Positions 1 through 8,089 are shown, counted from the stretch's first letter. The stretch: DNA of 37,136 nucleotides from JBCBEX01 sp038528235 (GCA_038528235.1 JBCBEX010000037.1:1-37136); one strand, 5' to 3'. Notes: a model not told the origin generated them from the letters alone. Numbers and translations are program-made.

Positions 1-1663
1 CCGAGGCGTCATAGACCACAAGCGTGGTCGGGGCGGTTTCCGCGAGCGTGAAGCGGATGGTGGTGGTGGGCCTGAAGGGGTTGGGGTAGTTGCCGTCCAG
101 CTCGAACGCGAAGGGCGTTGTTCGGTCCTCCGTGTCCACCACAGCGCGGACGCGCATAACCACGGGCAACTCCAGCGAGGCGTTCTCTGGGTCGTTGGTG
201 GTGATGGTGAGGGTCTCGTCGTAGTCGTCAGGAGCACGCGTCCCGGCGTCCAGGGTGATTTCGATCTCGCCGGTCTGTCCGGTCAGGATGGCGCCTGACG
301 ATGGAGTGATATCGACGACGAACGAGGTCGGGTCAGGCTGCACAAACTCGAACGAGAGCGGCTGGGGGCCTACGTTCCCGATGCGGGCCGTCCCCGTGCG
401 CGACGTGCCCTGATCTACGGCGAGGCGGAACGTCTCCGGGCTCAGCGTGGCTACCGGGGCGTTGACGCTGTTGCCTTCGAGCGCGATCTCGAGCGTACCA
501 TTTTCCGGGTCATCGGTCGTGACGGTGATGGTTGCCGTGAACGTGCCGCCGTCGGTCGGCTTGAACGTGACGGTGAGCGGGAGCCGTTCTCCCGGGCCGA
601 GTGTCGTCGGGCTGTCCGGGAACGACACCTCGAAGGCGTCCGCGTCGCCGCTGAGCGTCGCGCTTGTGACGGCAAACGAGGCGCCGACCTCGGCCTCGTA
701 GTTGGCGACGAAGAGGTCTTGCGTGAGCGTCTCGCCCGCGAAGATCTCGCCGAAGTCGTACGCCTCGCGGCCGAGCCCGAGTCCTGCAGTTTGCCCGAGC
801 AGGAGCGTCGGCTTGAACGCGGCCACCTGCGCTTGCATGCGAGCGATCTGGCCCGGCGTGAACTCGTTCAGGCACGCGTCGGTGCTGTAGTCCATGAAGT
901 TGGTGACCGGGTCAAAGCCAGGGTCGCTCGGGCAGGTGTCTCGCATGGGGTCGCAGCCGTCGAAGTTGGGCTCCGCCTCGGCTGGAGTGTCGGCAACGTC
1001 GTCGCCACCGCTGCACCCGCCCTGGAAGGTGTGGAACAGGCCGAAGAAGTGGCCGATCTCGTGCGTCGCGGTGTCGCCGCCGTCGTAGGGAGCGAGGCCA
1101 CCTTCAGGCTCGGAGCCGGTAGCCATGAAACAGCCGTGCTGCGTGCTGGACTCAGGGAACGAGGTCGGGAAGTAGCACCATCCCAGGGCGTCGATCTCGG
1201 AGAAATAGAGATTGAGCACGCGGGCGGGGTCGATAGCGAGGGTGCGCTTGGCCGTCTGCTCAAGCGCATTGCCGAGGTCGATGCCGTTGTACCATGCCGC
1301 GTTGACGGTGCGGTCCACGCTGACTGTGACAAAGCGGATGCCGGTGCCCTCGAACTGCCGGTTCAGGCTGTCCGTCTGCGCATCGAGCCGGGTGTCAGGG
1401 ATGTCGGCCTGCCGGTTGTCGGGACGGATGACGTGGTAGGCGACGGGCACCACGAGCTCCTGTCCAGCGAGGCGCGCTAGAGCGGCCTCCACATCAACGT
1501 CCTTCATCATGCGGCGGTCCTGCAGCGTGGGCTGAGGCGTCGCACACCGTTCGTGGTCATGCGCAACGCCACCCGGAAACGTGAGGACGGTCTGAGCGAG
1601 GGTCGAGGGAGCGAGAGCGACGAAGCTCAGGGCGACCGTGAGGCCGAAAAGGTGGCGAAGCAT
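1..1663 (-). CDS. Secreted M43 (pappalysin-like) zinc metalloprotease with C-terminal secretion tag, cut by left edge
   Basis: An open frame of 554 codons runs from ATG at 1663 to the window edge without a stop, so the 3' end is missing. The first ~22 residues (MLRHLFGLTVALSFVALAPS) form a signal peptide. The zinc motif HEIGHFFGLFH lies at residues 201-211 (ligands H201, H205, H211; catalytic E202), followed by a Met-turn region containing NFMDYS. This HExxHxxGxxH plus Met-turn arrangement is that of M43 metzincins. Two Ig-like repeats follow, each with a TDDPEN- or TNDPEN-type stretch, like the ASH/choice-of-anchor D domains of surface proteins. Near the edge, NYPNPFRPTTTIRFTL matches the start of the FlgD-like/T9SS type A sorting domain common in Rhodothermota and Bacteroidota. 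Probably an exported protease; its substrate is unknown. Confidence 0.88.
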   Translation of the reverse strand, partial: MLRHLFGLTVALSFVALAPSTLAQTVLTFPGGVAHDHERCATPQPTLQDRRMMKDVDVEAALARLAGQELVVPVAYHVIRPDNRQADIPDTRLDAQTDSLNRQFEGTGIRFVTVSVDRTVNAAWYNGIDLGNALEQTAKRTLAIDPARVLNLYFSEIDALGWCYFPTSFPESSTQHGCFMATGSEPEGGLAPYDGGDTATHEIGHFFGLFHTFQGGCSGGDDVADTPAEAEPNFDGCDPMRDTCPSDPGFDPVTNFMDYSTDACLNEFTPGQIARMQAQVAAFKPTLLLGQTAGLGLGREAYDFGEIFAGETLTQDLFVANYEAEVGASFAVTSATLSGDADAFEVSFPDSPTTLGPGERLPLTVTFKPTDGGTFTATITVTTDDPENGTLEIALEGNSVNAPVATLSPETFRLAVDQGTSRTGTARIGNVGPQPLSFEFVQPDPTSFVVDITPSSGAILTGQTGEIEITLDAGTRAPDDYDETLTITTNDPENASLELPVVMRVRAVVDTEDRTTPFAFELDGNYPNPFRPTTTIRFTLAETAPTTLVVYDAS

Positions 1664-1888
1664 TGATCGGGGAAAAGACACGGACTACGGAGTGGAACGG
1701 CGCAACATACGCGGTAGCGCAGGCTCTCGAAAGGCAAATCCTGCAAACGACTCTGTAATCGACTGTGCCTGCGGCCTACAGAAATAGGGAGCCCGTCGGG
1801 CCTAGTCATCGACGACGATGAGCCGTAGCCACGGTACCCTCAACGGGGCCGGCATAACCAGGCGAAAGGTCGAGCCATTCGACGCGCC

Positions 1889-2644
1889 TCAATCGGCAGC
1901 AGCCGCGGCACCCACGATGCCGGCGTTGTTTTGCAATTCGGCGGGCAACAGCTTGGCACGGGTGGAGAGGTGGTGGCCGAACTGGCTCCACCGTTTCAGT
2001 TTGCTCACCCCCCCGCCAATGAGGATCGTGTCCGGATTGAGCAGCTCTTCAACGTAGTCCAAGTATGCCTGGACGCGGTCTGCCCACGCTTCCCAACTTA
2101 GGTCGTCGTCCTCACGCTGCCGGGCTGCGGCGTAGTGCTCGGCGATCCCGCTGTGCCTCCCTGAGAGAAAGTGTAGGTGCCCCAGTTCGGTGTTCGGGAC
2201 GAGGTCGCCGTCGCGAAAGAGGGCGCTCCCGATGCCTGTGCCGAAGGTGAGCAGGAGCAGCGAGCCGCGCCGGTGGCGTCGTCCTGCTCCGTAGCGCACC
2301 TCTGCGAGGCCAGCCGCATCGGCATCGTTGAGGACGACGGGCGGCTCAGGCAGCACCTTGCGCAGCAGCTTCTTCGCGTTCGTGCCCACCCACCCTTTGT
2401 CGATGTTGGCGGCCGTGTAGACCGTGCCGTGGCGCACCACGCCGGGCAGCGCACAGCCGACGGGTCCCTTCCAGTCGAAGTGCTTGGCGATAGCCCCGAC
2501 GACTTCGGCGACAGCCTCTGGCGTGGCGGGTTGAGGCGTCGGGATGCGGTGTCGGTCGGCGATCAACTCGCCACGCTTGAGATGAACGGGAGCACCTTTG
2601 ATACCGGTGCCCCCGATGTCGATCCCGAGCACTTTCGAGGCCAT
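1889..2644 (-). CDS. ppgK: Polyphosphate glucokinase (ROK family)
   Basis: Phosphorylates glucose to glucose-6-phosphate, in this family with inorganic polyphosphate (and sometimes ATP) as donor; cytosolic. The protein is 251 aa, near the usual ~250-265. It opens with the phosphate-binding motif DIGGTGIKG (residues ~8-16). It then has PGVVRHGTVYTAANID, the second phosphate-binding segment FGTGIGSALFRDG, ELGHLHF, and a C-terminal NPDTILIGGGVSK typical of ROK kinases. A frame extension upstream to about 2692 adds a proline-rich stretch that fits no ROK protein, so ATG at 2644 is chosen. It lies 71 bp downstream of egtD on the same strand and may be cotranscribed with the ergothioneine genes. 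Donor preference cannot be read from sequence alone. Confidence 0.88.
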   Translation of the reverse strand: MASKVLGIDIGGTGIKGAPVHLKRGELIADRHRIPTPQPATPEAVAEVVGAIAKHFDWKGPVGCALPGVVRHGTVYTAANIDKGWVGTNAKKLLRKVLPEPPVVLNDADAAGLAEVRYGAGRRHRRGSLLLLTFGTGIGSALFRDGDLVPNTELGHLHFLSGRHSGIAEHYAAARQREDDDLSWEAWADRVQAYLDYVEELLNPDTILIGGGVSKLKRWSQFGHHLSTRAKLLPAELQNNAGIVGAAAAAD

Positions 2645-2715
2645 CGAGGGGGTGGGGTGGGGTGGAACGGCTGGGGGACCCCACCTTCGCACAAACAGTG
2701 CCGCGCTGAAACAGC

Positions 2716-3681
2716 CTAGTTGCGAGGGGGAGCAGCCTCAAAATACTGGACACTGAACCAGTCCGCCGCATCGGTCCAGATGTGGCGGCGCGTCCACCCC
2801 GCCCGCCCAGCGAGCTTAGAGAATCCGTCGAGGGTGTACTTGTGCGAGTTCTCGGTATGGATCGACTCCCCTGCCGCAAAGCCGAACGCCGTGTCGCCCA
2901 CGTGCACGGTCTGGGCGACGGGGCTTACGAGGTGCATCTCAATGCGGGCGTCGGTGTCGTTCCAGCGCGCCTCGTGCTCGAACGCGTCCAGGTTGAAGGT
3001 GCCTCCAGCCTCTTGGTTAATTCGGGCCAGCAGGTTCTTGTTGAACGCCGCCGTGACGCCTTGCGGGTCGTCGTAGGCGCGGACGAGCACGTCGCGGTCT
3101 TTCACGAGGTCCACGCCGATGAGCAGCCCGCCGCCCGGTCCAGCGATGTCCGCCATGCGGCGCAGCAGACGCTCGGCAGCGTCCGGTGCGAAGTTGCCAA
3201 TGGTCGAGCCTGGGAAATAGACGACCCGACGCTTCGTGTCGGGAGGGAGCGCTGGGAGGTCAAACGTCGTCGTGAAGTCGGCGGCGACAGGTAGGATTAA
3301 CGTCTCTGGAAACTGCGCACGGAGCCTGGTGGCTTGCTGCTGGAGATAGTCGCCTGAGATGTCGATGGGCACGTAGGCGGCGAGGTTCGGCAGGGCGCCG
3401 AGCAGCATGCGTGTCTTCTGACTGGACCCGCTCCCGTACTCCACGAGCGCAGCGCGCGGACCCACCGCAGCGGCCATCGCTGCGATGTGATGCTCCATGA
3501 TCGCCGTCTCTGTCCGCGTAGGGTAGTAGGCCTCTAACTCCGTGATCTCGTCGAACAGAGCCGATCCGCGCTCGTCGTAGAAGTACTTGCAGGGAAGCGT
3601 CTTTGGAGAGCCGGTCAGGCCCTCGACGACATCGGCAAGGAACGCAGTGTCGAGAGGCTTGGAGGTGATGGCGTTGGTCAT
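2716..3681 (-). CDS. egtD: L-histidine N-alpha-methyltransferase EgtD
   Basis: Trimethylates histidine to hercynine with three S-adenosylmethionine, the first committed step to ergothioneine; cytosolic. The length of 321 aa is standard. Family hallmarks: the N-terminal segment KYFYDERGSALFDEITEL followed by YYPTRTE, the SAM-binding loop EYGSGSSQKTRMLL (~residues 81-94), a PGSTIGNF segment, GVDLVKD, and a C-terminal part with HTENSHKYT. It follows egtB by 63 bp, so the two form an operon with a clear pathway logic. No egtA, egtC or egtE lies in the window. This suggests the short route in which EgtB uses cysteine directly, or partner genes elsewhere. Start ATG at 3681 gives the canonical N terminus. 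Confidence 0.94.
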   Translation of the reverse strand: MTNAITSKPLDTAFLADVVEGLTGSPKTLPCKYFYDERGSALFDEITELEAYYPTRTETAIMEHHIAAMAAAVGPRAALVEYGSGSSQKTRMLLGALPNLAAYVPIDISGDYLQQQATRLRAQFPETLILPVAADFTTTFDLPALPPDTKRRVVYFPGSTIGNFAPDAAERLLRRMADIAGPGGGLLIGVDLVKDRDVLVRAYDDPQGVTAAFNKNLLARINQEAGGTFNLDAFEHEARWNDTDARIEMHLVSPVAQTVHVGDTAFGFAAGESIHTENSHKYTLDGFSKLAGRAGWTRRHIWTDAADWFSVQYFEAAPPRN

Positions 3682-3700
3682 GGGACCGAGGTGAGAGACG

Positions 3701-3742
3701 TGAGAGAGGAACGACGATCCATGAGAGAGAAGCGACGGTCCG
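3701..3742. repeat. Two tandem imperfect 21-bp repeats between egtB and egtD
   Basis: TGAGAGAGGAACGACGATCC (from 3701) is followed with period 21 by TGAGAGAGAAGCGACGGTCC (from 3722); 17 of these 20 positions agree. They fill most of the 63-bp spacer between the egtB stop and the egtD start. No strong hairpin is formed. This may be only a replication-slippage duplication, but in an egtB-egtD message it would sit just upstream of the egtD start. Confidence 0.6.
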
Positions 3743-3744
3743 TC

Positions 3745-5100
3745 CTACAGGCTGCGCGCGAGACGGAGGCCGGTGAACTGCCACGTGGCCTCGGGCGGGA
3801 AGAAATTGCGGTAGGTGGGCCGGATGTGCGAGCGGCTCGTGGCACAACTGCCGCCGCGGAGGACGTATTGGTTGCACATGAACTTGCCGTTGTACTCGCC
3901 CAGCGCCCCCTCAACGGGGCGGTAGCCGGGATATGGCCCGTAGCTGCTTGACGTCCACTGCCAGACCGAGCCGTACATCTGCCGGAGCAGTGGCACGTCG
4001 GCTGGTGCCCCGTCGCCCCCGACCGGGACGCCGGCGGGGTTTGAGAACGCGGACGGATGGAGGTGTCCGGCGTCCACAAACGGCCCGGCGATGGGGAGCG
4101 ATTGGGCGGCTGCCTCCCACTCAAACTCAGTAGGAAGGCGGGCTCCGGCCCAGCGAGCATAGGCGTCCGCCTCGAAGTAGGAGAGATGGCAGACGGGCTC
4201 GTGGGGGTCGACCTCGCGGAAGCCGTGCATCGTGTAGTGCATCCACTCGCCGTCGCGGCGCTCCCAGTAGAAGGGCTCCGTCCATCCGTGCTCCTGGGCA
4301 TGCGCGAAGCCCATCGAGAGCCATAGCTCCGCGCGTTCGTAGCCGCCATCGGCCATGAACGCGAGGAACTCGCCGTTCGTCACCAGGCGGTCGCCGAGGG
4401 CATAGGGTTCGAGGAAGACGCGGTGGCGAGGCCCTTCGTTGTCGAAATGGAACCGCTCGCCCACCGTCGCGCCCTCTGGGGCTGCGAAGCCCACGTGATG
4501 GATGCCACCCTCGAACGGGACAAAGTCGATCGGTCCTGGGTCGTCGGCCTGAACGTGGGGCCGGGCATCATAGGCAGGGCGGAGTGGATTGACCGCGAAG
4601 ACGTGCTTCAGGTCTGTCACCATCAACTCCTGGTGCTGCTGCTCGTGGTGCAGCCCGATCTCGACCGTGTCGGCGAGGGGCCGGTGCGCGTCCTCGTCGA
4701 ACCCGTCGAGTAGCCGCTCCATGTGCGCGTCTACGTGCGCCCGGTAGCGCTTGACCTCGTCGACCGTGGGCCGCGACAGGTAGCCTCGCTGGGCGCGACA
4801 GTGGCGCTCGCCTGCCTGGACGTAGTAGCTGTTGAAAAGGAACGGAAAGCGGTCGTCGTAGAGCGCGTAGCCGTCGAGGAACGGCGTGAGGACGAAGGTC
4901 TCCCAGAACCAGGTCGTGTGCGCGAGGTGCCACTTGGTGGGACTGACATCGGCCATCGATTGGACGACGTAGTCCTCGATAGCGAGAGGCGCGCAGAAGG
5001 CTTCGGTGTGGGCACGAACGGCCCGGTAGCGGTCGAGGAGGCGTGCCCGGATGCCGTGGGAGGCAGCATCGACGGGCGTCGGCGTGGCGGTAAAGGGCAT
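3745..5100 (-). CDS. egtB: Ergothioneine biosynthesis protein EgtB (hercynine sulfoxide synthase)
   Basis: Iron- and O2-dependent enzyme that joins hercynine to a cysteine-type thiol, giving the sulfoxide precursor of ergothioneine. It is 451 aa from ATG 5100. The N-terminal DinB-like domain carries the iron ligands: WHLAHTTWFWETF (H61) and HHEQQHQE (H152 and H156, fitting the HxxxH pair). The C-terminal formylglycine-generating-enzyme fold (~residues 190-451) ends in GLRLARSL. An upstream in-frame start at 5151 would add 17 residues without similarity to the family, so the shorter form is preferred; both are possible. It is first in the egtB-egtD order. Whether the thiol donor is cysteine or gamma-glutamylcysteine is not decided by anything I can see. 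Confidence 0.93.
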   Translation of the reverse strand: MPFTATPTPVDAASHGIRARLLDRYRAVRAHTEAFCAPLAIEDYVVQSMADVSPTKWHLAHTTWFWETFVLTPFLDGYALYDDRFPFLFNSYYVQAGERHCRAQRGYLSRPTVDEVKRYRAHVDAHMERLLDGFDEDAHRPLADTVEIGLHHEQQHQELMVTDLKHVFAVNPLRPAYDARPHVQADDPGPIDFVPFEGGIHHVGFAAPEGATVGERFHFDNEGPRHRVFLEPYALGDRLVTNGEFLAFMADGGYERAELWLSMGFAHAQEHGWTEPFYWERRDGEWMHYTMHGFREVDPHEPVCHLSYFEADAYARWAGARLPTEFEWEAAAQSLPIAGPFVDAGHLHPSAFSNPAGVPVGGDGAPADVPLLRQMYGSVWQWTSSSYGPYPGYRPVEGALGEYNGKFMCNQYVLRGGSCATSRSHIRPTYRNFFPPEATWQFTGLRLARSL

Positions 5101-5274
5101 CGACGGAATGCGAGGGGAAGACAGGGAGGCGCTATCGTGGACCGGAAGCATCCGCTAGCGTGCGCAGGCGGTGCAGGCAACAACGTACGCGCCAGGACGC
5201 TCCGAACGATACCAGGCTTACCTCGGAACGGGTATCCGGGTCCCCCTCATGGGCCCGGTGCTGTGGTTAGAGAG

Positions 5275-6030
5275 TCAAGCAGCGGCGGCCGTGCTCACCC
5301 CAACAGGTGTGCCCAGATCGCGCGCCGCCACCAGCGCCTCGATGTGGCGCAGTAGCGTCTTCGGCGCAAACGGCTTGGTGAGGTAGTCGTCGGCTCCGAG
5401 CGATCGCGCGTAGGTGATGGTGGAGGCATCGTTGTGCGCGCTCACCATCATCACTGGTAAATCCGCGGTGGTTGGCTCTCGACGGATGCGGGCGAGCACC
5501 TCCAGCCCGCTCATGCCAGGCATCGAGATATCCAGGAGAACGAGATCGAAGGGCGGAGCATCTGGCGTGTCGAACAGCATCGCGACGGCCTTCGTGCCCA
5601 GGTCGCAGTGTGTGGGCGTGGCCCCGTGGCGGCGCAGCGCGTTGCAGATCACCGAGCCGATGAGGGGGTCGTCTTCTACGACCAACACATGCCGGGCAGC
5701 CGCCTCGCGCTCGCGGCTAGTCGGTGGTGTCGGCCCAGACACAGGCGGGCACGGAGCCATCTCTCGGCCTTCCATGCAGGCTACGACGACCTCTAGCAAC
5801 GCATCCAGAAGATCGGGACGGGCAACCTCGGGAGCCTCTCGCAGTGTACGCGCGGCATTGGTGATCTCTGGGTAGCCGAACTGCCCCCCAGAGCCTTTCA
5901 GTGTGTGCGCCTCGCGAAGGATGGAGTCCCAAGCGGCAGGCTCACCCGCCATCGCCTGGGCGCGGAGCGTTTCCAGGTTGTGGCGATGGTCAGCAAGCAA
6001 AGACCGGTAGAGGGCACGTAATTCGTCCAT
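5275..6030 (-). CDS. Stand-alone HPt-receiver fusion protein (phosphorelay)
   Basis: A 251-aa protein with two signalling domains and no output domain. The HPt domain is at residues ~1-95, with AHTLKGSGGQFGY carrying the phospho-accepting H42. A proline-rich linker (~95-108) leads to a receiver domain at ~112-240. The receiver has the acidic pair in VVEDDPLI, phospho-acceptor D167 in LLDISMPGMSG, and the conserved K219 in LTKPF. It would shuttle phosphate between a hybrid kinase and a downstream regulator, or act as a phosphate sink. No kinase is adjacent; the nearest is at 17031. It sits 174 bp upstream of egtB on the same strand, too far to assume one operon. It is divergent from yggS across 279 bp that must hold both promoters. 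Confidence 0.85.
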   Translation of the reverse strand: MDELRALYRSLLADHRHNLETLRAQAMAGEPAAWDSILREAHTLKGSGGQFGYPEITNAARTLREAPEVARPDLLDALLEVVVACMEGREMAPCPPVSGPTPPTSREREAAARHVLVVEDDPLIGSVICNALRRHGATPTHCDLGTKAVAMLFDTPDAPPFDLVLLDISMPGMSGLEVLARIRREPTTADLPVMMVSAHNDASTITYARSLGADDYLTKPFAPKTLLRHIEALVAARDLGTPVGVSTAAAA

Positions 6031-6309
6031 CGGAGCAGGGGGAATTCAGGTAGCTCCGTTCGTGCACACTACATGCCGGGCCAGGCAGTTAGGAGTGCCA
6101 GCTGTATCAGCCTGGCTATTGGGCATCCGGCCGTGACGCCTGACGAGGGAAAACAGGGTGCCGACGCGTGTGGGCGGCTACGCAAAGAGTCGCAACTACC
6201 ACGGGAAAGGGGAGAGTCAGGTGCGTTTTCAGAAACAAGTCGTCGGACCCGTGTGCGGACTGCTGCGTTGGCTCTGCCACTCTCCCCGCCCGAGCCGTCT
6301 CCCTCGTCC

Positions 6310-7092
6310 ATGACCGCCGATCTCCTTGACCTCAGCGAGCGCCTGCGCGCTAGGTACGACGCGATGAGCGCGCGCATCAGCGCAGCAGCGACGCGGGTTG
6401 GCCGGGTGCCGGGTGACGTCACGCTCATCGCGGTGTCGAAAACGTTTCCGCTTCGCAACATTCGCGCAGCGGTGGCTGCAGGGCTCCGCGACTTCGGGGA
6501 GAATCGGGTGCACGAGCTCGACGAGAAAGCGCGTGCCCTGCCCGGTGCCTTCCTCAAGGCCTCCGCGAGTGATGCCTCGAACGATAGCGCTGTCTTCGTA
6601 AACGCACAGTCGGGCGAGGCGATTCGATGGCATCACATCGGGTCGCTCCAGCGCAACAAGGCCAAGACGGTCTGCGAGGTCGCCGACGTGTTCCACGCCC
6701 TCGACAGCCCGCGCCTGGCGCGCGAACTGGACAAGCGGGCCGAAGCGGTAGGCCGGGTGCTCCCGTGCTACGTTCAGGTCAACGTCTCGGGCGAGGGCAC
6801 GAAGTCAGGGTTGGCCCCCGAAGAGACGCCCGGCTTCATCGACAGTCTGAGCGCGTATGCACACATCCGGCCTGTCGGGCTGATGACACTAGCCTCGCCA
6901 GCCCGCACGCCCGACGAATTGGAGACGCTGGTGCGGCCGCAGTTCCGACGTCTCCGTTGCCTTGCCGAGCAGGTTGGGCGCGACCGGCTGCCCTACCTCT
7001 CGATGGGGATGAGCGGTGACTTCGAGGTCGCCATCGAGGAGGGCGCGACGCACGTGCGCATTGGCTCGGCACTCTTCGGGGCACGTGGGTAG
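6310..7092 (+). CDS. yggS: YggS/PLPBP family pyridoxal-phosphate homeostasis protein
   Basis: Small PLP-binding TIM-barrel protein that buffers free pyridoxal phosphate; no catalytic reaction is established for the family. It is 260 aa from ATG 6310. The open frame continues upstream to 6073, but that part lacks similarity to the family. The PLP lysine is K44 in LIAVSKTFP. Other family marks are FGENRVHEL, WHHIGSLQRNK, LPCYVQVNVSGEGTKSGL, GLMTLAS, LPYLSMGMSGDFEVAIEEGATHVRIGSALFG (split here for length: SMGMSGDFEVAI and THVRIGSALFG). Between ENRVHELDEKARAL and the WHHIG motif lies an extra ~25-residue stretch (about residues 79-104), rich in Ala, Ser and Asp, absent from the usual compact family. 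The next gene is a DivIVA-domain protein, as in Gram-positive ylmE neighbourhoods. Confidence 0.92.
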   Translation: MTADLLDLSERLRARYDAMSARISAAATRVGRVPGDVTLIAVSKTFPLRNIRAAVAAGLRDFGENRVHELDEKARALPGAFLKASASDASNDSAVFVNAQSGEAIRWHHIGSLQRNKAKTVCEVADVFHALDSPRLARELDKRAEAVGRVLPCYVQVNVSGEGTKSGLAPEETPGFIDSLSAYAHIRPVGLMTLASPARTPDELETLVRPQFRRLRCLAEQVGRDRLPYLSMGMSGDFEVAIEEGATHVRIGSALFGARG

Positions 7093-7279
7093 CACAGCCT
7101 TCGTCACGTTTTCCGACACCTTTCCGCAGAACGGCGGTGGAAAGCCGTAGCTTGCAGCGGCTTCGTGAAACCGTGCTGCCGCTCGAAAAGAACGACCGCA
7201 CGTTGCATCGGTTGGTCCTCCCAGACTTCACCCGTCCACGTTTTACCAGCCACCCTCCACCGACCCATCGAGGCATCGC

Positions 7280-8089
7280 ATGCTCGACCCCCTTCAGATT
7301 CGGAAAAAAGAATTCACTAGCGCCTTCCGAGGCATTAGCGAAGACGAGGTCCGCAACTTTCTCCACGAGGTGTCCCGCCAGTGGGAAGAGCTCCTGAGTG
7401 ACAACCGCCGCGCCGAGGCGCGCGTGCAGGAGCTCGAAGGCAAACTCGCCCACTATGTCCGCATTGAGGAGGCCCTTCAGGAGGCCGTGCACTCTGCCCG
7501 CGAGAACGCCCGACGCACGCAGGAGACGGCCGAGCAGCGCGCCAAGCTCATCACCGAAGAGGCCGAGATGCGCGCCCAGCAACTCGTGCAGGACGCCGAG
7601 CACGAGCGTTACCTCGCCAAGCAGGACCTCTCGAAGCTCAACAACCGCATCTCCGAGGTAACGGCTCGGTTGCGCGCGTTCCACACGTCAGAGTTGGAGA
7701 TCCTGGCCGCGTTCACCGGCGAGGAGCCGACCGGCTACTTCCCCCGCGTGGCTGAGGGCACCCGTCGCGCCCTGCCTGCCGCCGGAGCACCGCTCGTCGG
7801 TGACGCCCCCGTCCAACCCGAAACTCCAATCGAGGAGGCACGCGCTGCCGAGTCCCGTCCGGCCGAGCCTCGCGCTACGGAGGCGCGCCCAGTCGAGGCT
7901 CGCCCAGCGGAAGCACGACCCGCGGAAACACGCCCGAGCGAGCCTGCCCCGGCCGACCCCTCACGGTCGGCGATGGACTTCCGGGCCCTCTTCACGCCGC
8001 CCGCCCGTCCGGCGGTGCCAGATACTGTGCAGCGCGACACGGAACTCGAAAAGGCGACCATCCGGCGCATCATCGAGGACATCGACTGA
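7280..8089 (+). CDS. DivIVA-domain coiled-coil protein with repetitive tail
   Basis: A 269-aa protein. Residues 1-60 match the DivIVA N-terminal domain (LDPLQIRKKEFTSAFRGI, then DEVRNFLHEVS). In this family that domain contacts membrane, and the protein serves as a scaffold for cell-division or polar proteins. A long, highly charged coiled coil rich in Glu, Arg and Ala covers ~35-140. Residues ~186-225 form eight copies of a five-residue unit of the type E-x-R-P-A. A conserved-looking C terminus (SAMDFRALFTPP and a final acidic helix ending EDID) closes the protein. It follows yggS by 187 bp. DivIVA proteins outside the Gram-positives are less studied, so the exact role (division, envelope growth, motility) is not known. 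Confidence 0.82.
   Translation: MLDPLQIRKKEFTSAFRGISEDEVRNFLHEVSRQWEELLSDNRRAEARVQELEGKLAHYVRIEEALQEAVHSARENARRTQETAEQRAKLITEEAEMRAQQLVQDAEHERYLAKQDLSKLNNRISEVTARLRAFHTSELEILAAFTGEEPTGYFPRVAEGTRRALPAAGAPLVGDAPVQPETPIEEARAAESRPAEPRATEARPVEARPAEARPAETRPSEPAPADPSRSAMDFRALFTPPARPAVPDTVQRDTELEKATIRRIIEDID
7835..7954 (+). repeat. Eight degenerate 15-bp tandem repeats coding (ExRPA)n
   Basis: The coding sequence repeats with period 15 bp. The encoded pentapeptides are EARAA, ESRPA, EPRAT, EARPV, EARPA, EARPA, ETRPS and EPAPA. Two adjacent units are identical in protein. Repeat number in such tracts can change by slippage without breaking the frame. The tract separates the coiled coil from the C-terminal segment and is probably a disordered, alternately charged spacer. 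Confidence 0.85.

Noticed and set aside
719..1480. Plus-strand open frame of 253 codons opposite the M43 protease
   Set aside because: It is the antisense of a protein with a complete zinc motif and signal peptide; its own translation shows no family features.
5152..5274. Possible tRNA-like fold between egtB and the HPt-receiver gene
   Set aside because: GC-rich arms can be drawn, but no acceptor/T-loop set (GGTTCGAATCC type) exists on either strand.
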